Below are positions 22,892-31,808 of a DNA stretch of 64,000 bases, piece by piece. The translations under genes were made by a program, and so were the position numbers. How positions within the stretch are numbered: the first letter of the stretch is position 1; each line of letters starts with the position of its first letter. The notes below the pieces were generated by a model, which searched no databases, was not told the origin of the DNA, and worked only from the letters and a program-made list of their open reading frames with translations. The stretch is from an uncultured Clostridia bacterium (GTDB lineage Bacteria > Bacillota > Clostridia > Oscillospirales > Ruminococcaceae). The stretch covers positions 1 to 64,000 of the forward strand of contig CAMDZD010000007.1 in the NCBI GenBank assembly GCA_945910815.1, given 5' to 3'.

Positions 22892-23629
22892 ATGGCTGAA
22901 AACAAAGAATTCAAATTTGTAGACCACTATGAATTTGACGAGGAACTTTTAAAGAAGGCTTTCGCTGAAGCAAGAGAAGTCTATAAGGAACGTGGATTTA
23001 TGCGTAAAATGGGATTCGGCAAGGCTCCGGCAATCACAACAGTTGATATGGCTAAGGCTTGGATGAGCGAAGGTCACCCCTTTACTTGCGACCACTCCGA
23101 AGAAGTATGTGCTGAAGCTCTCAAGGTTCTTGAGGCAGGAAGAAAAGCAGGTGTTCCGATTTTCCATACAACAACAGGATTTCTCGGCGAAAAACAGATG
23201 GATCTTCCGAGATGGGACGAAAAAATCCCTGTATCCACTCTTGATATAAACAGTGACTGGATGGAAATTGACCCCAAGATTAAACCACTTCCCGAAGAAC
23301 CTGTTATTCACAAAAAATATGCCTCCAACTTCTTTGGCACACATCTTGCACAGACTCTTAATTACCTCGGTGTGGATACACTTATTGTTATGGGTGCAAC
23401 AGCATGTGCCTGCGTAAGACATACTGTTATGGATTCAACAGGATACGGCTTTAAAACTATCGTTCCGGAAGGTACAGTAGGCGACCGTGTTCCGGGTGTT
23501 GTTGAATGGAATCTTTTCGATATGGAAGCTAAGTTCTGCGACGTTGTTCCTGTCGATGAAGTTGTAAAATATCTTGAAAGCATCGATTCTTCTGTTTACA
23601 GAAAACATGAAAGAAAGTTCGACAAGTAA
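22892..23629 (+). CDS. Cysteine hydrolase, probable N-carbamoylsarcosine amidase-like
   Basis: A 245-residue isochorismatase-fold hydrolase. The likely catalytic triad is Asp in ITTVDMAKAW (near residue 52), Lys in VIHKKYASNFFGTH (near 140) and the nucleophilic Cys in ATACACVRHTVMD (near 174). Length and the N-terminal FVDHYEFDEELLKKAF resemble N-carbamoylsarcosine amidohydrolases, which release sarcosine, CO2 and ammonia. That fits the HyuA/HyuB genes downstream, which would form the N-carbamoyl substrate. The ribosome site AGGAAAGAAGGA precedes the ATG. Confidence 0.82.
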   Translation: MAENKEFKFVDHYEFDEELLKKAFAEAREVYKERGFMRKMGFGKAPAITTVDMAKAWMSEGHPFTCDHSEEVCAEALKVLEAGRKAGVPIFHTTTGFLGEKQMDLPRWDEKIPVSTLDINSDWMEIDPKIKPLPEEPVIHKKYASNFFGTHLAQTLNYLGVDTLIVMGATACACVRHTVMDSTGYGFKTIVPEGTVGDRVPGVVEWNLFDMEAKFCDVVPVDEVVKYLESIDSSVYRKHERKFDK

Positions 23630-23653
23630 TAATATAGTTAATATGTTTTTATA

Positions 23654-23700
23654 ACAGACAATGGCGTTTGTATTTTAATCAAGGTCATTGTCTGTTTTTT
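23654..23700 (+). terminator. Intra-operon terminator between the hydrolase and hyuA
   Basis: ACAGACAATG (23654-23663) pairs perfectly with CATTGTCTGT (23686-23695), then TTTTTT. It probably reduces, rather than stops, transcription into hyuA, since no separate hyuA promoter is obvious. Confidence 0.75.
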
Positions 23701-23723
23701 ATTTGGAAAAGGAGTGAACATAT

Positions 23724-25793
23724 ATGAAAAGAATTGGCGTTGACGTTGGCGGTACGTTTACAGATTTCATTTATGTAGATGATGACGGAAAAATTGAGGT
23801 TTATAAAACTTCCACTACACCTCATGACCCATCAGTCGGTATGATGGAAGGCATTAACGCAATATGCGACAAGTTAAATATTGCTCACAATGAAATTCAG
23901 GAAATATTTCACGGTACAACAATAGCTACAAATATGGTTCTTGAACACAAGGGTGCAAGAGCCGGAATGATTACTACAAAGGGCTACCGTGACATTATTC
24001 ATATTGCACGTCACAAGAGACCTACAAACTTTTCAATTGTCGAGGATATTCCGTGGCAGAAGTATCCTGTTTGTCAGAGACGTGACAGATACGGCGTTTC
24101 CGAACGTGTTACTGCACCTAACGGAGATGAACTCATTCCGCTTAATGAAGAAGAAGTCAGAAATGCTGTACGCAAGATGAAAGCGGATAAGGTTGAAGCT
24201 ATTGCTGTATGTTTTCTTTTCTCCTTTCTCAATCCTGCACATGAGAAAAGAGTAAAGGAAATCATCAAGGAAGAATATCCCGAAGTTTATATATCGTTAA
24301 GCTCCGAAGTTCTTCCGCAGTTCAGAGAATATGAACGTTTCACAACAACAGGACTCAATGCTTACATAGGCCCTACAACTGCAAGATATATCAAACAGCT
24401 TGAAACTACACTTAAAGAACAGGGATATACTGCAAAAGTACATCTTATGCAGTCATTCGGAGGCGTTGCCTCTGCAAAGGCAGCTCAGAAAAAACCTGTA
24501 AATCTTCTTCTTTCGGGACCTGTCGGCGGTGTTCTTGGTGCTATATGGACTACTAAGCTGACTGATATTAAAAACGTCATCACTCTTGATATAGGCGGTA
24601 CATCGGCAGATATTTCCGTTCTTGCAAATCTTCAGCCGAGTATGAAGCACCTTCTTGATACTCAGGTAGGCGGATATGCTGCAATGGTTCCTATGATTGA
24701 TGTCGGCACAATAGGTGCGGGCGGTGGCTCTATGGCATACATAGATGAGGGCGGATTCTTCCGTGTAGGTCCTCAGAGTGCGGGAGCTGTTCCGGGACCT
24801 GCATGCTATAACAGGGGAGGCGTTGAACCTACTGTATCAGATGCAAATATCATTCTCGGCAGACTTGGTACAAAACTTCTTGGCGGTCGTATGGAAATCA
24901 AGCCCGAACTTGCTGAAAAGGCTATTATGGAAAAAATCGGTGTTCCTCTCAATCAGACTCTTGATGAATCTGCTCTCGGAATTATCGATGTTATGAATAA
25001 TAACATGATTCAGGAAATTGAAAAGGAAAGTGTCAGACGTGGATTTGACCCCAGAGAATTTGCACTCTTTGCATGTGGCGGTGCCGGTTCACTTCACGCT
25101 TGTTCAGTAGCCCGTGAACTCGGTATGAAAAATGTTATAGTTCCTCTCAATCCGGGAGCTTTGTGTGCCGTTGGTCTTGTCAATACAGACCTTATGTACG
25201 ACTTCTCAAAGACCGAAATGCAACTTTCAACAAAAGTTAATCTTGATGTTCTTGATAAAGATTTCAAGGCTCTTGAAAAAGAGGCTCACGACAAACTTAT
25301 TGAAGATAATATGTCAGAGGACAATATTATAATTCAGCGTGTTGCCGACTGCCGTTATGAGGGACAGGGCTATGAAATGCGTGTTCCGGTTGTGGGTGGT
25401 AAGGTTACAGAAGATACTATTGAAAAGCTCAAGGAATCTTTCCACGAAACTCACAAAAAACAGTTCGGACGTTCATTCCGTCAGGTTGCTGTTGAAATCG
25501 TTAATATACGTGTTATCGGTACAGGCAGTATTGAAGACCTTAACGCTCTTAAGATTGAAAAGGGCAACGGTGATATTTCATCTGCTGTTTCCGGTCAGAG
25601 AAGTGTTACATTCAGAGTCAACGGCAAGCCCGAACATATGATGACTACTATATATGAAAGAGCAGAATTAAAGGCAGGAGATGTTATTCAGGGGCCTGCA
25701 ATCATCAATCAGATGGATACAACTATTGTTATCGAACCCGACTGTGTCGGAAAAGTAAACGATTACGGAATTATTGTTATCGACATCAATTAA
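23724..25793 (+). CDS. hyuA: Hydantoinase/oxoprolinase A subunit (HyuA)
   Basis: A 689-residue ATP-dependent subunit with the actin/ASKHA-type phosphate loop VDVGGTFTDF at residues 4-13. The HyuA core LDIGGTSADISVL lies near 290, and a C-terminal beta domain follows. With HyuB it opens N-methylhydantoin-type rings using ATP, giving N-carbamoyl amino acids. It lies 46 bases upstream of hyuB. Known relatives include N-methylhydantoinase, acetone carboxylase and 5-oxoprolinase. The neighbouring N-carbamoylsarcosine-type amidase favours the first. Confidence 0.9.
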   Translation: MKRIGVDVGGTFTDFIYVDDDGKIEVYKTSTTPHDPSVGMMEGINAICDKLNIAHNEIQEIFHGTTIATNMVLEHKGARAGMITTKGYRDIIHIARHKRPTNFSIVEDIPWQKYPVCQRRDRYGVSERVTAPNGDELIPLNEEEVRNAVRKMKADKVEAIAVCFLFSFLNPAHEKRVKEIIKEEYPEVYISLSSEVLPQFREYERFTTTGLNAYIGPTTARYIKQLETTLKEQGYTAKVHLMQSFGGVASAKAAQKKPVNLLLSGPVGGVLGAIWTTKLTDIKNVITLDIGGTSADISVLANLQPSMKHLLDTQVGGYAAMVPMIDVGTIGAGGGSMAYIDEGGFFRVGPQSAGAVPGPACYNRGGVEPTVSDANIILGRLGTKLLGGRMEIKPELAEKAIMEKIGVPLNQTLDESALGIIDVMNNNMIQEIEKESVRRGFDPREFALFACGGAGSLHACSVARELGMKNVIVPLNPGALCAVGLVNTDLMYDFSKTEMQLSTKVNLDVLDKDFKALEKEAHDKLIEDNMSEDNIIIQRVADCRYEGQGYEMRVPVVGGKVTEDTIEKLKESFHETHKKQFGRSFRQVAVEIVNIRVIGTGSIEDLNALKIEKGNGDISSAVSGQRSVTFRVNGKPEHMMTTIYERAELKAGDVIQGPAIINQMDTTIVIEPDCVGKVNDYGIIVIDIN

Positions 25794-25839
25794 TGATAAG
25801 AAATACTGATTCATCTGATAAAGAAAGGAATGGTAATAT

Positions 25840-27621
25840 ATGTCTAAAATGATTGAGGGATTAAATATCCCAAGAGTAGAGGTTGACCCTGTTACACTTC
25901 AGGTACTGGGCGGTTCATTTAAGATGATTGCACAGGAAATGGGAATGGTTCTTTACAGAATGTCATATTCAAGCATTATCCGTGAATCAGAGGATATTGG
26001 TGCAGGTATCGTTGATATTACCGGCAGACAGCTCTGTGAAAGTGAAAGCACTCCTATGCACGTTGGTTCAATCGGCGGAAACGTAAAGGGTATTCTTACA
26101 AGGTGGAAGCTTGAGGATATTCATGAGGGAGATATTTTCATTCACAATCACCCTTATTACGGAACATCACATTCACCTGATATTCATATCTGCCTGCCTA
26201 TCTTCTACAAGGGAAAACTGATAAGCTTTTCATGTGTACAGGCACATTTGCTTGATAACGGCTCGCATACTCCCGGTATGGATGTTTTCGCACGTGATAT
26301 ATATGCTGAAACCCGTATTTACTACGCTTTAAAGCTCTATGAGGGCGGAAAGAAAAATGAACAGCTCTGGAGAATGATTCTTGATAATGTTCGTACTCCT
26401 TCTATGAATGAAAATGACCTTAAAGCTATGATTGCTTCCGCACAGCATGGTATAAAGCGTTTTACGGAACTTCTTGACAAATACGGCGTTGAAACTGTAT
26501 TCTCTGCCATTGAAGACTGGATGGACTATTCCGAAAGAATGCTCCGAAATGCTATTGAAAAAGTTCCGGACGGAACATATTACGCTGAGGGATACCTCGA
26601 TGATGACGGTGTAAATCTCGGCAAACAGCTTAAAGTATGTACAACTACTACTATCAAGGGCGACAGTGTCACTATTGACCTTACAGGAAGTGCAGATGAA
26701 GTTTATACAGCATTCAATGCATCATTTGAAGGCACTACAATGACTTCAATCAGCTACATTATGCATGCACTTTTCCTTGATGATGATATTTATCATCAGT
26801 ATATTCCGCAGAATGACGGTATGAGAAGACCGGTAACGGTAATCGCACCAAAAGGCTGTATTTTCAACCCGAATTTCCCGAGAGCATCATTCTCAAGATT
26901 CAATCAGGCAAATCTCCTTGCCGACTGCGTAATGCGTTCTCTCGCAGACGTTATGCCTGAAAGAGTATCTGCCGGTACAAGTGCCCACATTCATTTTGTA
27001 AGCTATAACGGATTCAATAAGGATAAGGGCGAATACTGGGTATATCTTGAAGTTGATGAGGGTTCATACGGCGGACGCTGTGGCAAAGATGCAATAGATT
27101 CCTGTGACGCTCTTGTTGCAAATACAAGAAACGTTCCTATTGAAGAAATTGAATGGCATTATCCGCTCAGAGTTGAACGCTATGAACTTAACCCCGAAAT
27201 TGTTGCCCCCGGAAAGTGGAGAGGCGGTCTCGGAATTGTGCGTGAAACAAGATTCCTTCAGGAAGGTACTGTAACCTGTGAAGGCGACAGACATATTGAA
27301 GCACCTAAAGGTCTTTTCGGAGGTTCTGACGGTCATTCCGCAAGTATGACAAAAAATCCTGATTCTGATAATCCTGTCTCACTTCCTTCAAAGCTCTCCG
27401 ATGAGGAATTTGCACTCAATGATGTTCTTCAGATTCGCACACCCTGCGGTGGCGGTTACGGAAATCCTTTTGAAAGAGACCCGAAACTTGTCCTCGGTGA
27501 TGTTCTTGATGACTTTACAACAATTGAGGACGCAAAAAACAGTTACGGTGTTGTGATTATTCCGTCATCAATGACTGTTGACGAACAGGCAACAGCAGAA
27601 TTGAGAAAGAAAAAAGCATAA
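25840..27621 (+). CDS. hyuB: Hydantoinase/oxoprolinase B subunit (HyuB)
   Basis: A 593-residue partner of HyuA. Visible features are the HyuB opening region VDPVTLQVLGGSFKMIAQEMG, the metal-site region IFIHNHPYYGTSHSPDIHICLP with several His and Asp, and a C-terminal TPCGGGYGNPFERDP. A and B form the ATP-dependent amidohydrolase. The length is typical (550-600). There is no signal peptide. A hairpin follows before the permease gene. Confidence 0.9.
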   Translation: MSKMIEGLNIPRVEVDPVTLQVLGGSFKMIAQEMGMVLYRMSYSSIIRESEDIGAGIVDITGRQLCESESTPMHVGSIGGNVKGILTRWKLEDIHEGDIFIHNHPYYGTSHSPDIHICLPIFYKGKLISFSCVQAHLLDNGSHTPGMDVFARDIYAETRIYYALKLYEGGKKNEQLWRMILDNVRTPSMNENDLKAMIASAQHGIKRFTELLDKYGVETVFSAIEDWMDYSERMLRNAIEKVPDGTYYAEGYLDDDGVNLGKQLKVCTTTTIKGDSVTIDLTGSADEVYTAFNASFEGTTMTSISYIMHALFLDDDIYHQYIPQNDGMRRPVTVIAPKGCIFNPNFPRASFSRFNQANLLADCVMRSLADVMPERVSAGTSAHIHFVSYNGFNKDKGEYWVYLEVDEGSYGGRCGKDAIDSCDALVANTRNVPIEEIEWHYPLRVERYELNPEIVAPGKWRGGLGIVRETRFLQEGTVTCEGDRHIEAPKGLFGGSDGHSASMTKNPDSDNPVSLPSKLSDEEFALNDVLQIRTPCGGGYGNPFERDPKLVLGDVLDDFTTIEDAKNSYGVVIIPSSMTVDEQATAELRKKKA

Positions 27622-27656
27622 CTTATAACTGCTGAAAAAATCCGATAGTTTCTGAT

Positions 27657-27696
27657 TTTGCCTGCTGAATTTCAATCATCCTTATCAGCAGGCAAA
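27657..27696 (+). terminator. Hairpin between hyuB and the permease gene
   Basis: TTTGCCTGCTGA/TCAGCAGGCAAA, a perfect 12-bp stem followed by GTTTTTG. It is a partial terminator or an mRNA-stabilising end within the operon. Confidence 0.6.
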
Positions 27697-27721
27697 GTTT
27701 TTGATGAAAGGGTAGATAAAT

Positions 27722-29848
27722 ATGAGCCAAAAAAACAATAGAAACAATACTCTTATTTCTGATGACGTAATACCGATAACTTCAAGAAAAAGAACGCTCA
27801 GCGGTCTGGGATTTGCCAATATATGGATTGGTATGGCAATCGTTATTTCAGTATTCAGTTTCGGTGCAAGCGGAATTGAAAAAATGGGAATATTCGGCGT
27901 TGCATCAGCCACCTTTGTTGCAAATCTTATTATTGCCACAGTCGGAAGCCTTACAGGAGACATCGGTGTTGAACATGGTCTTTCGTTTGCAACATATCTC
28001 CGAGCTCCTTTCGGCATAAACGGTGTGCATATTCCGGCAGTAGTGAGAGGTGTTATAGCATCATGCTGGTTCGGAATAAATACATATATAGGTTCAACAG
28101 CAATAAACTACTTTACGAAGGCTCTTTTTGGTATTGACAACTGGTTTTTGTGGTTTATTATATTTGCCGTACTTCAGATTGTAAATACAATGCTCGGACT
28201 TAAGGCAATTGATAAATTTTCATCTTTTGCAGCACCCTGCATTATCTTAATTACATGCTGGATGTTCTATAAGGTAAATCAGCTTGCAGTTCTGCAGAAT
28301 TTTTCTGTTTTCGGCTATCACCCTGCACAGCCTTCCGCAAGCTACTGGTTTGTAACAATGAGTGCAAATATGGGAATGTGGGCAGCTCTTGCCGCTGATA
28401 TTCCTAATATGACAAGAAGTCTTAAAGCTCCTTTGGGCGAAAAAAACTGGCTGAAACGTAATGTCAACAACTGGATTCCGCAGTTTGCAACACTTCCGAT
28501 AATTGAAGCATTTATTGCCGTAATCGGTGCAATTTCGTATAAGACAACTGGCAACTGGAATCCTGTTGAAGTTATTCAGCAACAGGCAAAGGGTGTAACT
28601 CTTATTATTCTGCTTGTTATGGTTATTCTTGCACAGTGGTCAACGAATACCGCTGCAAACCTTGTACCGCCTGCAATGTGCTTTACTAATGCCGGTGCAA
28701 AATGGAATCTTCCTTATAAAGTTGCCGTTGTAATTGCAGGTCTTATCGGCTGTCTCGTTCAGCCCTGGAATATTCTGAATCAGCTTTATACATATCTCGG
28801 ATATTTTGGTTCAATTCTTTCAGCTATTGCCGGAATTATGATATGCGATTACTATGTTTTAAGAAAAAGACGAATTAACGTTCCCGAGCTTTTCAGCAAT
28901 AACGGTCAGTACCGCTATAACGGAGGATTTAACATATGCGGTCTTACAGCTCTTGCAACGGGAACTTTAATGGCAAATGTCTTTCCGGATTTCGGATATT
29001 TCTTCGGATTCCCGACAGCATTTATAACATATCTTCTTATGATGAAATGCTGGTATATCAAAAAATTCCCGCAGAAAGAAATCACATCAGGATTTTCAGA
29101 TGAATATCTTGGAATTTCCGCAAGCCGTGACTGGGTTCTTGAGGGATATGAAAAGAATGCAGGATATGAAAGTGTTCCGTCAGTTGATGTTGATGAAGAC
29201 CTTTCTGTATACAAGGGCGGAAAGGATTACGAGGAAAGAACAGGCAACAGACTTATTATAACTTTCGGCAGACAGTTCGGAAGCCGTGGCAGAGAACTTG
29301 CACATATTCTCGGAAAAAAGCTTGATATTCCCGTATATGATGAAGATATGATAAAATATGCATCGGCGGAGCTTGATATTTCCGAGGAGGATATAAGAAA
29401 AAGCGAAGAAGCTCCGAGAAATGAACTTCTCCATACTCTTAAAGCAGGTATAATGTATTCCGCAAAGGAATACGATGCCTCAACGACTGATAAGATGTTT
29501 CTTATACAGTCAAATATAATTCTTCAGCTTGCAAAGATGTCGCCTTGCATAATAGTCGGAAGATGTTCAAACTATGTGCTTGAAAAGGAAGGTATCAAAA
29601 CTGTTGATATTTTCGTATCTGCTGAAACAGAGGACAGAATCAGGCAGATTGAAAAACGTTACAATATGTCACGTTCAAAAGCAAAAAACTATATTGCAAA
29701 AAAAGAAAAAAACAGAGAATATTATTTCAATTACTACTCATCATATGAATGGGGCAATCCGCAGTATTATGACCTTTGTGTCAATACAAGCTCTATGAAT
29801 CTCGACAGCCTTGCAAATCATATCTGTGCATATATAAATGCAAGCTGA
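27722..29848 (+). CDS. NCS1 nucleobase/hydantoin permease fused to a cytidylate-kinase-like domain
   Basis: A 708-residue fusion. Residues ~20-440 form an NCS1-type permease with about 12 membrane segments (GLGFANIWIGMAIVISVFSFGA, GNWNPVEVI, LAQWSTNTAANLVPPA). NCS1 carriers import uracil, cytosine, allantoin or hydantoins. After a ~65-residue acidic linker, residues ~508-708 form a soluble cytidylate-kinase-like domain (LIITFGRQFGSRGRELAHILGKKLDIPVYDEDMI, IIVGRCSNYVL). Its loop, GRQFGSRGRE, departs from a classical Walker A. The frame is continuous, with no internal ribosome site at the junction. Its place after hyuAB suggests that it imports the ring substrate. The role of the kinase domain is unknown. 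Confidence 0.85.
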   Translation: MSQKNNRNNTLISDDVIPITSRKRTLSGLGFANIWIGMAIVISVFSFGASGIEKMGIFGVASATFVANLIIATVGSLTGDIGVEHGLSFATYLRAPFGINGVHIPAVVRGVIASCWFGINTYIGSTAINYFTKALFGIDNWFLWFIIFAVLQIVNTMLGLKAIDKFSSFAAPCIILITCWMFYKVNQLAVLQNFSVFGYHPAQPSASYWFVTMSANMGMWAALAADIPNMTRSLKAPLGEKNWLKRNVNNWIPQFATLPIIEAFIAVIGAISYKTTGNWNPVEVIQQQAKGVTLIILLVMVILAQWSTNTAANLVPPAMCFTNAGAKWNLPYKVAVVIAGLIGCLVQPWNILNQLYTYLGYFGSILSAIAGIMICDYYVLRKRRINVPELFSNNGQYRYNGGFNICGLTALATGTLMANVFPDFGYFFGFPTAFITYLLMMKCWYIKKFPQKEITSGFSDEYLGISASRDWVLEGYEKNAGYESVPSVDVDEDLSVYKGGKDYEERTGNRLIITFGRQFGSRGRELAHILGKKLDIPVYDEDMIKYASAELDISEEDIRKSEEAPRNELLHTLKAGIMYSAKEYDASTTDKMFLIQSNIILQLAKMSPCIIVGRCSNYVLEKEGIKTVDIFVSAETEDRIRQIEKRYNMSRSKAKNYIAKKEKNREYYFNYYSSYEWGNPQYYDLCVNTSSMNLDSLANHICAYINAS

Positions 29849-29852
29849 AGCA

Positions 29853-29920
29853 TTGACATAATAAAAAATAAAGTGTAAAATATAAACCGGTGTACCCTGA
29901 ATTTGTTTCAGGGTCACCGG
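29853..29920 (+). promoter_or_regulatory. Promoter and 5'-terminal hairpin of the EamA gene
   Basis: TTGACA (29853-29858), 17-base spacer, TAAAAT (29876-29881). Right at the expected start lies a 14-bp stem: CCGGTG (29887-29892) with CACCGG (29915-29920), and ACCCTGAA (29894-29901) with TTCAGGGT (29907-29914), with one bulged T. It lacks a T run, so it is an RNA-stabilising or regulatory leader rather than a clean terminator. Confidence 0.65.
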
Positions 29921-29941
29921 CATTTCATAATAATTTAAGGA

Positions 29942-30829
29942 GTGATACTTATAAATACAGTTTATATTATTGTTGCGGGAATACTCTGGGGAATTATTTC
30001 GCTTTTTGTCACACAGCTCCAGTCTCTGGGACTGAGTTCAATGGAAATTGTGGCACTGAGGGTGTTTTTTTCAGCCGTCATACTTTCAGTATATATTCTT
30101 ATAAAAGACAAATCAAAGCTGAAAATAAATCCGAAAGATATTCCGCTTTTTATCGGCACGGGTATAGGCAGTATCGTATTTTTCAATTTCTGCTATTTTG
30201 AAGCTATTGAAATAATCGGCGGTGCGTCTGTTCCGGCACTGCTTTTATATACTGCTCCGATATTTGTTATGATAATATCCCTGTTTTTATTCAGGGAAAA
30301 AATAACCGTCAGAAAAATTTTATCGCTTGTTATAACGTTTACAGGTCTTATTCTTGTTACGGGTGCTTTTTCTTCGGGTGAAAAATTATCTCCAAAAGCT
30401 GTACTTCTCGGACTTGGTTCAGGTCTCGGATATGCATTATACAGCATATTCGGAAAGTATCTTGTACCGAAATACAACTCCCTCACTGTTACAGTGTGGA
30501 CTTTTATTATTGCAACGTTTGGAGCTGTTCCTTTTTCTGGAATATTAACCGATATTCAGCTTTTTATGAACTGGAAAGGATTAATCTGTTCTGTTATGCT
30601 TGCATTTCTTAGTACTGTTCTGCCGTTTCTTTTCTATACAAAGGGACTTTCAGGAACTGATGCGGGAAAAGCTTCCATTCTTGCCACAATCGAACCTTTT
30701 GTTGCGACTGTTGTCGGAATAACCGTATTCGATGAAAAAATAACGGCAGTAAAAATAACAGGAATGTTGCTTATTCTTGCAGCAATGATTATTCTGAATA
30801 TTGGTTCAAAAAGCAAAACAAATAAATAA
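29942..30829 (+). CDS. EamA/DMT-superfamily transporter with an uncertain start codon
   Basis: A ~293-residue membrane protein with ten predicted helices arranged as two EamA repeats (IIVAGILWGIISLFV and GLGSGLGYALYSIFGKYL), typical of metabolite exporters. The GTG at 29942 overlaps the ribosome site AAGGAG, which makes it a poor start. The codon at the expected distance is ATA (29951, in ACTT-ATA-AAT), as if an ATG had mutated. The rest of the gene is intact. It lies after the hydantoin operon but has its own promoter, and it meets cysE tail to tail. Confidence 0.8.
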   Translation: MILINTVYIIVAGILWGIISLFVTQLQSLGLSSMEIVALRVFFSAVILSVYILIKDKSKLKINPKDIPLFIGTGIGSIVFFNFCYFEAIEIIGGASVPALLLYTAPIFVMIISLFLFREKITVRKILSLVITFTGLILVTGAFSSGEKLSPKAVLLGLGSGLGYALYSIFGKYLVPKYNSLTVTVWTFIIATFGAVPFSGILTDIQLFMNWKGLICSVMLAFLSTVLPFLFYTKGLSGTDAGKASILATIEPFVATVVGITVFDEKITAVKITGMLLILAAMIILNIGSKSKTNK

Positions 30830-30844
30830 TTCTGATTATAAATC

Positions 30845-31738
30845 TTAATTATATCTGAGTTCCTGATTTTTAATGCTGACTTTAGCACCGTCCGGAATTG
30901 ATTTGGTTATAAAAGCATTTCCTCCGACTACAACATCTTTTCCGACCACAGTTTCACCGCCGAGAATGGACGCACCTGAATAAATTGTTACATTGTCATT
31001 GATTGTAGGGTGACGCTTTTTGTTTTTTAATTTCTGTCCTCCTCGTGTGGATAAAGCTCCGAGAGTGACACCCTGATAAATTTTCACATTGTCGCCGATA
31101 ACAGTTGTTTCACCGATTACGATTCCCGTGCCATGGTCTATAAAAAAATATTTTCCTATTGTTGCTCCGGGGTGAATATCTATTCCCGTTTCGCTGTGAG
31201 CGTATTCTGTCATTATTCTCGGAATAAGCGGTACTCCAAGCAAATAAAGCTCATGGGCAATACGGTTTATAAGTATAGCATATAATCCCGGATAGGAAAA
31301 AATAATTTCATCTTTATTATAAGCTGCAGGGTCGCCGTTAAATGTGGCTTGTACGTCAGTTTCAATATATGAACGGATTTTTGGAATTTTTTTAAGAAAT
31401 TCAAGTGAAATTCTTTCAGCTTCAGCATTTGCAGTATCATTGCCGGCAGATTTCCATTCTGAACTGTATTTCAGAACAATGGAAATCTGCTTTATTAAAT
31501 TATAAAGAATATCTTCAAGCAACATTGTTACGTTGTTTCGGACAGTGTAGTATCGGTAGGAATTATTCTTGAAATATCCGGGATAAATAATCTTCTGAAG
31601 TTTTTTTATAATTTCAATAATAACTGATTTATCAGGGTGGTCAAAGCCACTGACATTGTCAATATCTTTTCCCTGACTGTAATCATCAAGCAAATCGCTG
31701 ATGATGTTGTTTATTTCATTTTCAAGTTTATGTTGCAT
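30845..31738 (-). CDS. cysE: Serine O-acetyltransferase
   Basis: A 297-residue left-handed beta-helix acyltransferase that makes O-acetylserine from serine and acetyl-CoA. A long helical N-terminus precedes hexapeptide repeats: DIHPGATIGKYFFIDHGTGI (with catalytic Asp-His), VIGETTVIGDNVKIYQGVTLGA, and TIYSGASILGGETVVGKDVVVGG. It resembles the SrpH/EpsC form often found beside family 2A encapsulins. It is the last gene of the leftward encapsulin operon and supplies the substrate for the cysteine synthase at 36243. Confidence 0.92.
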   Translation of the reverse strand: MQHKLENEINNIISDLLDDYSQGKDIDNVSGFDHPDKSVIIEIIKKLQKIIYPGYFKNNSYRYYTVRNNVTMLLEDILYNLIKQISIVLKYSSEWKSAGNDTANAEAERISLEFLKKIPKIRSYIETDVQATFNGDPAAYNKDEIIFSYPGLYAILINRIAHELYLLGVPLIPRIMTEYAHSETGIDIHPGATIGKYFFIDHGTGIVIGETTVIGDNVKIYQGVTLGALSTRGGQKLKNKKRHPTINDNVTIYSGASILGGETVVGKDVVVGGNAFITKSIPDGAKVSIKNQELRYN

Positions 31739-31764
31739 AATTTTTTTACCTCTTTAAAACTAAT

Positions 31765-31797
31765 CAGGCAATCAGTAAAAAAACTGCCGATTGCCTG
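31765..31797 (-). terminator. Hairpin between the cysteine desulfurase and cysE
   Basis: CAGGCAATC/GATTGCCTG, nine bp. On the minus strand it is followed by ATTAGTTTT, a weak U tract, so it may only partly terminate before cysE. Confidence 0.5.
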
Positions 31798-31808
31798 AAA
31801 ATAATTAT

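Noticed and set aside
29887..29920. The hairpin as terminator of the hydantoinase operon
   Set aside because: It is not followed by a T run and lies downstream of a good promoter, so it belongs to the next transcript.
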